From: Candidatus Bipolaricaulota bacterium
Lineage (GTDB): Bacteria > Bipolaricaulota > Bipolaricaulia > RBG-16-55-9 > DRXL01
DNA length: 45,045 bases
NCBI GenBank assembly: GCA_938091745.1
Contig: CALLJK010000021.1
Coordinates: 1-45,045, forward strand
Reading direction: 5' to 3'
The translations under genes and the position numbers were made by a program. This document shows, in pieces, positions 16,100-24,172 of this stretch. Every line of letters begins with the position of its first letter. Within the stretch, counting starts at the first letter, position 1. The notes under the pieces are model-generated. The model saw only the letters and a program-made list of their open reading frames with translations. It was not told the origin of the DNA and did no database searches.

Positions 16100-16899
16100 T
16101 CCTCATCGGCGAGCGCATCAACGGGAGTTTTAAAGATATCGCTGCAGCGATCAAAGAGCGTAACAAAGCCCCGATTCAAGAATGGGCGAAGAAACAGACC
16201 GAAGCGGGCGCAGACTATCTGGATGTGAATTTAGGCGCGGTCTCCAAGAGCGCCGACGACTTCCGCTGGCTCATTCAGACAGTCTGTGAAGCTGTCCCAA
16301 CGCCGATCTCGGTGGACTATAACAAACTCGATCTCATGCGCGCGGGGCTTGAAGCGTACAGAGAGTTCGGTGGCGGGCGGCCCGTGATCATCAACAGCAC
16401 GACAGCTGAAGACAGCAAGCTCATCCCATTGGTCGAGCTGGCGGTGCGGTACAACGCTGGGCTGATCGGGGTGGTGATGGACGAGCGCGGCAGTCCACAA
16501 GACGTAGACAGAAGAGTTGAGCTTGGGGCGAAGATCTTCGCTGTCGCCAGCGAGGCGGGCTTGACCCCAGACAGAATCTATCTGGACCCGATCGTGATGC
16601 CCTTGAAATTTATGCAAGAGCAAGCGAAGAATGTCTTGGAAGCGATCAGACAGTTCGCGGTGATCTCCGATCCGCCGCCGCACATCTCGATTGGGCTGAG
16701 CAACATCTGCTCCAAAGCCAAAGAGCGCTCGCTCATTAATAGAACATTCTTGGTGATGGCGATGGCCGCAGGATGTGATACAGCAATCTGCAACGTCTGC
16801 GACACGGAGTTGATGAACGCCGTGGCCACGGCTGAGCTGATTCTCAATAAAGAGATCTATAGTGATGATTACTTGAAAGCGTACCGGAAGAGAGGGTGA
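16096..16899 (+). CDS. acsE: Methyl-tetrahydrofolate:corrinoid iron-sulfur protein methyltransferase
   Basis: AcsE moves the methyl group from methyl-THF to the Co(I) of AcsCD, joining the two branches of the pathway. The 267-residue pterin-binding TIM barrel begins MILIGERINGSFKDI and has NLGAVSKSADD and LDPIVMPLKF segments that match the family. Its usual length is about 262. The start at 16096 overlaps the acsD stop; the upstream in-frame extension is shadow coding of acsD. It is the last gene of the first carbonyl-branch operon and converges on a toxin gene 16 bases further on. Confidence 0.96.
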   Translation: MILIGERINGSFKDIAAAIKERNKAPIQEWAKKQTEAGADYLDVNLGAVSKSADDFRWLIQTVCEAVPTPISVDYNKLDLMRAGLEAYREFGGGRPVIINSTTAEDSKLIPLVELAVRYNAGLIGVVMDERGSPQDVDRRVELGAKIFAVASEAGLTPDRIYLDPIVMPLKFMQEQAKNVLEAIRQFAVISDPPPHISIGLSNICSKAKERSLINRTFLVMAMAAGCDTAICNVCDTELMNAVATAELILNKEIYSDDYLKAYRKRG

Positions 16900-16915
16900 G
16901 ATGCGGATATTGCAA

Positions 16916-17335
16916 TTAAGGGCTTTTCCAACTGAGGGTCTTCAAACCCGCAATGCGCTGGAAGTGCGCCACGTTGTTCGTGACCAACACCAGCCCATTG
17001 GTCAAAGCTGTCGCGGCGATCAGAATGTCCGCGTCACTGATCAGCTGCCCCTGTCGTTTCAGATCGGCGTAAATCTCCGCCGCGCGCACGATGATCGGAT
17101 CAGTCAAAGGCAAAACTTGGTTCACTTGACAGAACTGCTCGAAAGCTGCAGATTTTGCCGTCGCTCGTTTGGCTTTCAGGCCTCGCAGGATCTCATAGCG
17201 CGTTATGATCGAGAAGCTAAAGTACCCATACGCCTGCAAATATTGCCGAGATTTCTGCACCAAGGCAGTGTGCCGCCCTCGCATGATCTCCGAGAGTGTA
17301 TCAGTGTCGAGAAGGGCCGGAGCGAGCGTGGCCAT
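16916..17335 (-). CDS. PIN-domain toxin, VapC family
   Basis: The 139-residue protein is a PIN-domain RNase of the VapC type. Acidic residues expected in the active site are Asp10 (LLDTD), Glu48 (ITRYEIL) and Asp101/Asp103 (SDADILIAATA), with Asn120 where many relatives have TND. It starts three bases after its antitoxin gene stops, the usual layout of such pairs. VapC toxins usually cut tRNA or rRNA. Its target is unknown. It is transcribed against the surrounding acs genes. Confidence 0.9.
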   Translation of the reverse strand: MATLAPALLDTDTLSEIMRGRHTALVQKSRQYLQAYGYFSFSIITRYEILRGLKAKRATAKSAAFEQFCQVNQVLPLTDPIIVRAAEIYADLKRQGQLISDADILIAATALTNGLVLVTNNVAHFQRIAGLKTLSWKSP

Positions 17336-17338
17336 CGT

Positions 17339-17572
17339 TTATTCCGCCGGGCGCATAAAGTTGCTGCGGTCCAGGGCAATCGCTTCGATCTCAGCGATCT
17401 CTTCGTCCGAGAGGCCTGCGTATACCTGATGCGCCAGTTCGAGAATTTCGTCAGGATCGAGCGGCGGAAGGGGCCGAATCATAAGGGCCACCCGCTGATG
17501 CTCGGCCAATGCCAAGGGCTGCAGCGGCTTGAGCACTCCGTCCTCATAGATCGCTTCGACTTTCTGGGTCAT
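17339..17572 (-). CDS. Antitoxin of the AF2212/DUF104 type
   Basis: The 77-residue protein begins MTQKVEAIYEDGVLKPLQPL, the characteristic start of the AF2212-like antitoxin family, found upstream of PIN toxins in archaea and thermophilic or cyanobacterial genomes. The C-terminal part (LSDEEIAEIEAIALDRSNF) is the likely toxin-binding tail. The ATG at 17570-17572 is preceded by AGGTGAG. A longer frame exists but overlaps the cooS gene and has no family match. Confidence 0.88.
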   Translation of the reverse strand: MTQKVEAIYEDGVLKPLQPLALAEHQRVALMIRPLPPLDPDEILELAHQVYAGLSDEEIAEIEAIALDRSNFMRPAE

Positions 17573-17591
17573 CTCGGATCTCACCTGATTA

Positions 17592-17621
17592 ATTATACTC
17601 TTAACAGAAGAACCACTCCAA
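17592..17621 (-). promoter_or_regulatory. Predicted promoter of the antitoxin-toxin pair
   Basis: Reading toward the antitoxin, TTGGAG (17616-17621), an 18-base spacer and a consensus TATAAT (17592-17597) precede an AGGTGAG ribosome binding site and the ATG. The same 83-base gap must hold any separate promoter for cooS on the other strand. There a TATACT (17594-17599) overlaps the same bases but lacks a good -35. Confidence 0.42.
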
Positions 17622-17655
17622 CGGCAGAGAAATATAGAAATGTGAAGGAGGAGCC

Positions 17656-19563
17656 ATGAAGGAAAGAAGTGTAGATCGCGCAACGCAAGAGATGCTCCAG
17701 CGCGCCAAGTCTGAGCGCCTGGAGACGGCGTGGGATCGCTGGGAGCTTCAGCAGCCCCAGTGCGGCTTCGGGCAGTTGGGCTTGTGCTGCAGAATCTGCA
17801 ACATGGGCCCTTGTCGCATTGATCCATTCGGCAGAGGGCCGCAGCGCGGCGTCTGCGGCGCCGACGCCGATACGTTTACGGCCCGGCATCTGGGACGGAT
17901 GATCGCCGCTGGAACAGCTGCCCACTCGGATCATGGGCGCGACGTCGCCCATACGCTCCTGATGGCCGCCGAGGGCAAGGGCGGCTACCAGATCAAAGAT
18001 CCCCAGAAGCTCAGAAGAGTCGCGGCGGAATTCGGCATCGGGCCAGACACTCAGAGCGATGCCGAGATCGCCAAATCTCTCGCGGAAAAGATTTTAGCTG
18101 AGTTCGGCCAGCAAGAGGGCGAGCTGACGTTCACGCATCGTGCCCCGAAGGCTCGGCAAGAGCTGTGGCGCAAGCTAGGCATTATGCCGCGGGGCATCGA
18201 CCGCGAGGTTGTGGAGATGATGCACCGCACGACGATGGGCGTGGATACAGATTATTATAATATTATTCTGCACGGGCTGCGGACGGCGTTGGCCGATGGC
18301 TGGGGCGGCTCGATGATCTCCACAGAATTACAAGATATTCTCTTCGGCACGCCGACCCCGCTGCGCGCCCGCGTCAACTTAGGAGTGCTCAAAAAAGACG
18401 AAGTGAACGTGGTCGTGCACGGCCACGAGCCCATCCTCTCGGAGATGCTCGTTGCCGCTAGCCGCGACTCTGAGCTGCAACAGCTCGCGCGACAGAAGGG
18501 CGCCAAGGGCATCAATCTCGCGGGCATCTGCTGCACAGCAAATGAGATTCTCATGCGTCACGGCATCCCCATCGCCGGGAACTTCTTGCAGCAAGAGCTA
18601 GCCTTGGCTACGGGAGCTGTGGACGCGATGATCGTGGACGTGCAGTGTATCATGCCCGCGCTCAGCAGCCTCGCCCAGTGCTTCCATACGAAATTGATTG
18701 CGACCTCTCCTAAAGCGAAGTTCCCTAACACCGAGTTCATCGAGTTCCGCGAGGAGCGCGCCTTGGAAGTCGCCAAGGAGATCATCCGTCGGGCGATTGA
18801 AAACTTCCCCAATCGTGATCCCCGTCGAGTGCAGATTCCCAACGAATCGATGGACTTGATCGCGGGCTTTACGTCAGAATCTGTGTTCAGATTCTTAGGT
18901 GGGCGCTACCGGGCCACGTATAGGCCCCTCAACGACGCGATCATTGACGGGCGGCTGCGCGGGGCTGTCGGGATCGTCGGCTGCAATAATCCCAACACTC
19001 CGCACGACTGGGGGCATATCGAGCTCACCAAAGAGCTCTTAAAGAACGATGTGCTCATCGTCGCGTCGGGGTGCTCGGCGATCGCTGACGCCAAAGGCGG
19101 ATTCTTACGACCTGAAGCGGCGTTCGAGTACGCTGGGCCGGGCCTAAGAGAGATCTGTGAAGCTGTGGGCATCCCGCCGGTGCTGCATGTGGGTGCGTGT
19201 GTGGACAATTCTCGAATCTTGATAACGCTCGCGGAGATCGTGAGCGAGGGCGGCCTGGGCGAAGACTTTTCGAAGCTGCCCGTCGCGGGTTCTGCGCCCG
19301 AATGGATGAGTGAAAAAGCTGTTGCTATCGGGTTCTATTTCGTCGCGTCAGGGGCGTTGGTGCACTTCAACACGCCCTTCCCTACGCTGGGCAGCCCAAG
19401 GATGCACAAGCTCTTGACCGAAGACTTAGAGAAGATCGTGGGCGGGAAGTTTCTCTTCGAGCCCGATCCGCGCAAGGCCGCGCGAGCGATCCTGGCACAT
19501 CTGGACCGGAAGCGTGCTGAGCTGAAGCTCAGAGAACCAATGTATACGCCAGTGTACGCATGA
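17656..19563 (+). CDS. cooS: Carbon monoxide dehydrogenase catalytic subunit (Ni-Fe-S)
   Basis: CooS interconverts CO2 and CO at the Ni-Fe-S C cluster. The 635-residue protein has the B/D cluster cysteines Cys36, Cys44, Cys45, Cys48, Cys53 and Cys67. It also has the C-cluster ligands His257 (HGHEP), Cys293, Cys331, Cys443, Cys473 and Cys515. All except Cys515 lie at a near-constant offset from the Carboxydothermus CooS-II positions I recall. The segment between Cys473 and Cys515 looks about eight residues shorter. A strong AGGAGG precedes the ATG. It overlaps the DUF3786 gene by four bases. Its separation from acsB by the toxin-antitoxin pair is unusual, but it is the only CODH gene in the window and presumably the ACS partner. 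Confidence 0.97.
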   Translation: MKERSVDRATQEMLQRAKSERLETAWDRWELQQPQCGFGQLGLCCRICNMGPCRIDPFGRGPQRGVCGADADTFTARHLGRMIAAGTAAHSDHGRDVAHTLLMAAEGKGGYQIKDPQKLRRVAAEFGIGPDTQSDAEIAKSLAEKILAEFGQQEGELTFTHRAPKARQELWRKLGIMPRGIDREVVEMMHRTTMGVDTDYYNIILHGLRTALADGWGGSMISTELQDILFGTPTPLRARVNLGVLKKDEVNVVVHGHEPILSEMLVAASRDSELQQLARQKGAKGINLAGICCTANEILMRHGIPIAGNFLQQELALATGAVDAMIVDVQCIMPALSSLAQCFHTKLIATSPKAKFPNTEFIEFREERALEVAKEIIRRAIENFPNRDPRRVQIPNESMDLIAGFTSESVFRFLGGRYRATYRPLNDAIIDGRLRGAVGIVGCNNPNTPHDWGHIELTKELLKNDVLIVASGCSAIADAKGGFLRPEAAFEYAGPGLREICEAVGIPPVLHVGACVDNSRILITLAEIVSEGGLGEDFSKLPVAGSAPEWMSEKAVAIGFYFVASGALVHFNTPFPTLGSPRMHKLLTEDLEKIVGGKFLFEPDPRKAARAILAHLDRKRAELKLREPMYTPVYA

Positions 19564-20216
19564 AGCCTAACCCGGTGTGGGAGCAGAGCTTAGCGCCTCA
19601 GATCGCGCAGGCGCGCGAAGAGCTGCGCCTGCGCGATCCCTGCGTAGTTGCAGACAACTCCGGGGCGGTCTACTATGAGATCGAGGAGGGCCAAGGACGG
19701 CTTCAGCTGAGCTTCTTTGGCCGACCCTATACGATCACCTGGCCGGAATTAGAAGTGCTCGACCCACAAGGGCAGAGCTGCTCTAATCCCGTCCAAGCGG
19801 CGCTCCTGCAGTATCTTGTGCTCGCTGATGGCACACCGTTAGCGCATCAGTGGGTCTCGTTAAGAGAGCTGCCCAACGGTGCGTTCTACGAGCGCGCGTT
19901 TCAAAGTTATTCAGGGAATTTAGTCGCGCGCCATTTTAAGAGCGATGTCGAGGGCTTTCGTGCAGCAGCGCTCAAGCTCGGCGGCGAGCCCCTCAATCTT
20001 GGGGATGCCTCGTTTCGCTTCTGGGCGCTGCCCAGAATTCCGGTGGCTGTCGTCTATTGGTCCGGCGGCGACGAATTCCCCGCCAGTGCTCAAGTCTTAT
20101 TTGACGCTTCTGCAGCGCATTATCATCATTTGGAGATGCTGGCGCATCTGGGGGCGATGATCTGCGATCAGCTGATTGCGGTGTATCATGGAGCAAGAAA
20201 GGGGAAGGAGCTATGA
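19560..20216 (+). CDS. DUF3786 protein, conserved partner of CODH/ACS genes
   Basis: The 218-residue protein resembles the DUF3786 family, which I know mainly from anaerobes with Wood-Ljungdahl genes; no biochemical function is established. It has no signal peptide or membrane segment and few cysteines, so it is probably a soluble cytoplasmic protein that does not carry a cluster of its own. It overlaps cooS upstream and fdhA downstream by four bases each (ATGA), so the three are translationally coupled. That placement suggests a role in maturing or assembling CODH or formate dehydrogenase. This is inference only. Confidence 0.8.
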   Translation: MKPNPVWEQSLAPQIAQAREELRLRDPCVVADNSGAVYYEIEEGQGRLQLSFFGRPYTITWPELEVLDPQGQSCSNPVQAALLQYLVLADGTPLAHQWVSLRELPNGAFYERAFQSYSGNLVARHFKSDVEGFRAAALKLGGEPLNLGDASFRFWALPRIPVAVVYWSGGDEFPASAQVLFDASAAHYHHLEMLAHLGAMICDQLIAVYHGARKGKEL

Positions 20217-22252
20217 AAGAGATCAAATCGGTCTGCCCGTATTGTGGCGTCGGGTGCGGGGTCATTCTCAAAGCTGAGAATAATAGAGTAGTGGGGCTGC
20301 GGCCCGACCCAGATCACCCGGTCAACCGTGGCACGCTCTGCCCCAAGGGCGCTACAGCCCATGAGTTCGTTCATCATCCCGATAGGCTTACGAAGCCCTT
20401 GCTGCGCAAGAACGGAAAACTCACAGAAGCAAGCTGGAACGAAGCGTATGACTATGTCGCGCGCGAGTTGCAACGCATAAAGCAAAGATATGGCCCCGAT
20501 GCCATCGCAGTGATCAGCTCGTCGCGAGCTACGGTCGAAGAGAATTATCTAGCGCAAAAATTTGCGCGCGCCGTGCTCGGCACCAACAATGTAGATCAGT
20601 GCTTTCGCATCTGCCACTCGGCGACGGTAGCGGGGCTGGCTCTGTCACTGGGCAGCGGCGCCATGACCAATTCGATCTCAGAATTTGCTGAGCCTGGACC
20701 CAAAGTCTTATTGCTCGTGGGGAGCAACACCCCCCATGCCCATCCCATCATCTGGACGGTCTGGATGAAGCGCGCCGCCAAGAACGGGACGAAGCTCATC
20801 GTCGTTGATCCCCGAACGACGGAGCCTGCTAAGCTCGCGACAGTACATGTAAAGATTAAGCCCGGCACTGAAGTTGCGCTCTTCAACGCGATGGCCCAGC
20901 ACATCATCGCTCATGATCTGCACGACAAGCGTTCTATTGAAGAGCGCTGCGAGAACTTTGAGCAGTTCTGGGGCGTCGTGCAGAAGTATACTCCCGAGTC
21001 TGTAGAAGAACTCTGCGGCGTGCCTGCGGCGCAGATCAAGCACGCTGCTGAGCTCTATGCGCGCGAGAAGCCCGCGTCTATCGCCTATGGGCTGGGGGTG
21101 ACTGAGCATCGCACTGGCGTAGATAACGTCCGGGCGCTCTGTAATCTTGCGCTCATCACTGGGAACTTCGGGAAAGAGTCGAGCGGGATCAACGCGCTGC
21201 GCGGGCAGAATAACGTTCAGGGTGCTACAGATATGTGCCGTCCTGAGACGCTGCCGGGCTACCAGAGTTGGAAGGATCAAACAGCTGTTGAGAAGTTTGA
21301 GCAGGCGTGGGGCGTGAAGCTCCCTGTTCCCAGCTCAGATTCATTTCTCTTCTGCTCGCGCATGTGGGAGCGAGCGCTCGCTGGTGAGCTGAAAGCTTTT
21401 TATATTATCGGCTCCGACCCGGCGCTCACCGAGGGCAATGTGAAAAAAGTCGAAAGGGCGCTGCAGAGCGCCGAGCTGGTGATCGTGCAAGATCTCTTCC
21501 CCAGCAGAACGATGCACTTTGCGCATGTAGTACTCCCCGCGGCCAGCTTCGCCGAGAAAGACGGGACGTTTGTGAACACCGAGCGCCGCGTGCAGCGCAT
21601 CAGAAAAGCGATCGAGCCCATCGGGGAGAGCAAGCCCGATTGGCTCATCATCTGTGAGATAGCCCAACGCTTAGGCTACAAGATGAGCTACCAGGGCCCT
21701 GAAGAGATCTTTGAAGAGATTCGAAGATTAGTGCCCATCTATGCTGGGATCAGCTATCGGCGCTTAGACGAGCAATACGGGCTGCCGTGGCCTTGCCCTG
21801 ATGAAACCCATCCGGGGACGAAGTTCTTACACAGAGAGAAATTTACGCGCGGGCGAGCGCAGCTCATTGGGATAGATTACTTCCCGCCGGCAGAGCTGCC
21901 CGATGCAGAGTATCCGTTCTTGCTGACGACGGGCCGAACTTTTATGCAGTACAACTGCGGGACGATGACCCGTCGCACGAAAGCTGGGAAGGCCGAGCCA
22001 GAGAATTTTGTGCAGCTCAGTGCTCGTGATGCCCAGAAGCTTGGGGTGAAAGCTGGGGATCGGGTGCGGGTGCGCACGCGCCGCGGCGAACTTGTCGTTA
22101 AGGCGCAGATCGCTGAGATCGCTGAGGGCGTCATTTGGATGCCCTTTCACTACGCAGAAAGCCCAACAAATATCTTAACCAATGACGCTGTAGACCCCAT
22201 CTGCGGGATCACGGAGCTGAAAGTCTGCGCCGCGCACGTAGAGCGAGCTTAA
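20213..22252 (+). CDS. fdhA: Formate dehydrogenase catalytic subunit, cysteine type
   Basis: This enzyme reduces CO2 to formate, or the reverse, as the first step of the methyl branch. The 679-residue molybdopterin/tungstopterin protein has one [4Fe-4S] cluster (CPYCGVGC, Cys8, Cys11, Cys15, Cys43). The active-site position equivalent to E. coli FdhF Sec140 is Cys134, followed by His135 (RICHSATVAG), so no selenocysteine is used. The C-terminal molydopterin-binding domain is complete. It lacks the extra N-terminal ferredoxin domains of NAD-dependent forms and has no NuoEF-like partner next to it. Its stop overlaps the stop of the convergent MetE-like gene. Confidence 0.93.
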   Translation: MKEIKSVCPYCGVGCGVILKAENNRVVGLRPDPDHPVNRGTLCPKGATAHEFVHHPDRLTKPLLRKNGKLTEASWNEAYDYVARELQRIKQRYGPDAIAVISSSRATVEENYLAQKFARAVLGTNNVDQCFRICHSATVAGLALSLGSGAMTNSISEFAEPGPKVLLLVGSNTPHAHPIIWTVWMKRAAKNGTKLIVVDPRTTEPAKLATVHVKIKPGTEVALFNAMAQHIIAHDLHDKRSIEERCENFEQFWGVVQKYTPESVEELCGVPAAQIKHAAELYAREKPASIAYGLGVTEHRTGVDNVRALCNLALITGNFGKESSGINALRGQNNVQGATDMCRPETLPGYQSWKDQTAVEKFEQAWGVKLPVPSSDSFLFCSRMWERALAGELKAFYIIGSDPALTEGNVKKVERALQSAELVIVQDLFPSRTMHFAHVVLPAASFAEKDGTFVNTERRVQRIRKAIEPIGESKPDWLIICEIAQRLGYKMSYQGPEEIFEEIRRLVPIYAGISYRRLDEQYGLPWPCPDETHPGTKFLHREKFTRGRAQLIGIDYFPPAELPDAEYPFLLTTGRTFMQYNCGTMTRRTKAGKAEPENFVQLSARDAQKLGVKAGDRVRVRTRRGELVVKAQIAEIAEGVIWMPFHYAESPTNILTNDAVDPICGITELKVCAAHVERA

Positions 22253-23001
22253 CCGTCTCTCTTATTGAATTTGTGAGCAGCTTCTTGAAGCTTCCGTAAG
22301 GTAGCCTCAGCGTCAGCTTCGGTGAAGAGCTTGGTGCCCAAGCCGCACGGCGGTGTGATCAGGTCTCCCGGCTGAAAATCTTTAATGTCTTCGGGCCTTT
22401 GAATCCCCCATGCTATGCGCTTACCCTGGCGATCTTTATAGTATTTCGTGATATCGTACTTGGACGCATCGAAGCTGATGATATCAATCTCAGCGTCGAA
22501 GAGCCTATCCCACTGCATGTTGCCGCAGACGTGCACGCCCCTGATTACGGGGAAGCTTTCGAAAATGGGAGCCCACAAGCGTTCATAGTCAAAGCCTATA
22601 TACCCCAACGAGGGCTCGTCCAATAATAAAATAATCTCTTGCGCGCATAGATCTTTCACGATGCATTCAATGTGGGTGTAGATTCTGAGCAGCGCGTCGT
22701 TCTCTTCGTACCCTGAAGAGATAAGCGTGGCCGGGCCGATGCACTGGACTTTCACAGTCTCAAACTCGTGTGTTTTGAATTTTTCCAAACAGCTCAGATG
22801 TCCCGGGTTTTTGATATAGTTCAGCATTGCGTCGCCCAGGGCCGTGAGCTCCGGCAGGAACGGGATCTCGTGTCGGAGGCTGTACGCGATAGCTTGGTCT
22901 ACATTCCGGAATGGCAAGGAGCCAATCTGCGTGATGCAGTATCGTCGAGCTGCATAGAGTGGGTTGTGTCGGTGATCATATTCTTGGCTGTTATGTATCA
23001 T
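22249..23001 (-). CDS. MetE/UROD-like zinc methyltransferase-fold protein
   Basis: The 250-residue protein resembles the C-terminal catalytic half of cobalamin-independent methionine synthase. It has DEPSLGY (residues 128-134), a His157-Val-Cys159 pair (VHVCG) and Cys219 (PPCGLG), which together recall the His-Cys-Cys zinc site that activates a thiol in MetE and MtaA-type enzymes. The glutamate zinc ligand of MetE is replaced by aspartates around residue 178. It is too short for full MetE and lacks the N-terminal half. Divergent from folD and convergent with fdhA, it may move methyl groups to or from a thiol or corrinoid. Substrate unknown. Confidence 0.7.
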   Translation of the reverse strand: MIHNSQEYDHRHNPLYAARRYCITQIGSLPFRNVDQAIAYSLRHEIPFLPELTALGDAMLNYIKNPGHLSCLEKFKTHEFETVKVQCIGPATLISSGYEENDALLRIYTHIECIVKDLCAQEIILLLDEPSLGYIGFDYERLWAPIFESFPVIRGVHVCGNMQWDRLFDAEIDIISFDASKYDITKYYKDRQGKRIAWGIQRPEDIKDFQPGDLITPPCGLGTKLFTEADAEATLRKLQEAAHKFNKRDG

Positions 23002-23064
23002 AGTTTATAGTGACAAACTCTCTTATGATTATAAAAAGAAATTCGAGCAATAGCGAGGTGGGCT

Positions 23065-23934
23065 ATGGCTACGATCATTGACGGCAAGCAGGTCGCGCAG
23101 CAGATCCGTGACGAGCTGAAAGCCGAAGTTGCTGCCCTCAAGCAGAAGTACGGGATCACGCCGGGGTTGGCTGCTGTCTTAGTCGGGGAGAACCCTGCTT
23201 CGAAAGTCTATGTCAATATGAAGGCGAAAGCGTGCGACGAGACGGGCATTTACTCTCAGAAGATTCACTTGCCCACAGATACCCCACAAGAGAAGCTGAT
23301 CGAGCTCATTCGCAATCTGAACGCAGATACACGCATTCACGGGATTCTCGTGCAGTTGCCCTTGCCGGATCATCTCGACCAGCACACGGTCTTGCAGGAG
23401 GTCAGCCCCAATAAAGACGTGGACGGCTTTCATCCGATAAATCTGGGAAAGCTGCTTTCAGCAAAGTTTTGGGAGGAGCTGCCCACGTTCGTTCCCTGCA
23501 CCCCTGCGGGGTGCATCAAGCTTATCGAATCAACGGGCACGCAGATCGAGGGCAAGAACGCCGTCGTTGTCGGGCGGAGCGTGATTGTGGGCAAGCCCGT
23601 GGCGATGCTCTTGCTCGCCAAGCAGGCGACGGTCACGATCGCTCACTCGCGCACGAAGAACCTCAAAGAGATCTGTCGCCAAGCAGATATTTTAGTCGTG
23701 GCCGCGGGCCGGCCCAAGCTCGTTACGGCTGATATGATCAAGCCGGGAGCTGTCGTCATTGACGTTGGGGTCAACCGCGTAGGCGAAAAACAGTTAATTG
23801 GCGACGTGGACTTCGAAGCTGCCAAAGAAGTTGCGGGGTTTATTACTCCGGTGCCCGGTGGCGTCGGCCCGATGACGATAGCCATGCTCTTAAAAAACAC
23901 AGTCGAGTCGGCTAAGCGCGCAGCAGGCTTCTGA
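23065..23934 (+). CDS. folD: Methylene-THF dehydrogenase / methenyl-THF cyclohydrolase
   Basis: FolD carries out the two middle steps of the methyl branch, methenyl-THF cyclohydrolysis and methylene-THF dehydrogenation, so no separate fchA is needed. The 289-residue protein has the catalytic Tyr49 and Lys53 (YVNMK), the PLPDHLD loop and a Rossmann domain with [20 protein letters not shown] upstream of the ATG is the ribosome binding site. It starts in a short divergent gap with the MetE-like gene. The small membrane protein of a symporter follows four bases after its stop. Confidence 0.97.
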   Translation: MATIIDGKQVAQQIRDELKAEVAALKQKYGITPGLAAVLVGENPASKVYVNMKAKACDETGIYSQKIHLPTDTPQEKLIELIRNLNADTRIHGILVQLPLPDHLDQHTVLQEVSPNKDVDGFHPINLGKLLSAKFWEELPTFVPCTPAGCIKLIESTGTQIEGKNAVVVGRSVIVGKPVAMLLLAKQATVTIAHSRTKNLKEICRQADILVVAAGRPKLVTADMIKPGAVVIDVGVNRVGEKQLIGDVDFEAAKEVAGFITPVPGGVGPMTIAMLLKNTVESAKRAAGF

Positions 23935-23938
23935 ATAT

Positions 23939-24148
23939 ATGCAAGCCAAAGAGCGCATCTTTGTCCTGATCCTCGCGATATTCGTTGCCCTTCATCTTGA
24001 TCTGTGGGGCTGGGGACGCATTGAGCCGATGCTTTGGGGATGGATTCCCTATCATATATGGTATCACGGGCTGCTCACCCTCTTAGTCACGTTCTGTATA
24101 ATCTGGATTGTCGTCTGGGTTTGGCCGAGGGACAGCTCCAAGTTCTAA
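23939..24148 (+). CDS. Small DUF3311-like membrane protein, symporter accessory subunit
   Basis: This 69-residue protein has two hydrophobic segments (about residues 6-24 and 42-62) and a tryptophan-rich middle. Small DUF3311-type membrane proteins commonly precede sodium:solute symporter genes, and the next gene is one. It lies four bases after folD and 24 before the symporter, so it is probably in the same transcript. Confidence 0.7.
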   Translation: MQAKERIFVLILAIFVALHLDLWGWGRIEPMLWGWIPYHIWYHGLLTLLVTFCIIWIVVWVWPRDSSKF

Positions 24149-24172
24149 GTTACAAGTTTTCAATTTAGAATC

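Noticed and set aside
16901-17659. 252-residue open frame on the plus strand across the toxin-antitoxin region
   Set aside because: It is antisense to the PIN toxin and antitoxin, which have clear family motifs, and it resembles no protein family.
20612-20614. Possible selenocysteine in formate dehydrogenase
   Set aside because: The codon is TGC, a normal cysteine; no in-frame TGA or SECIS-like requirement exists.
23002-23064. Methionine- or folate-responsive riboswitch between the MetE-like gene and folD
   Set aside because: The gap is only 63 bases and shows no SAM, THF or cobalamin riboswitch features.
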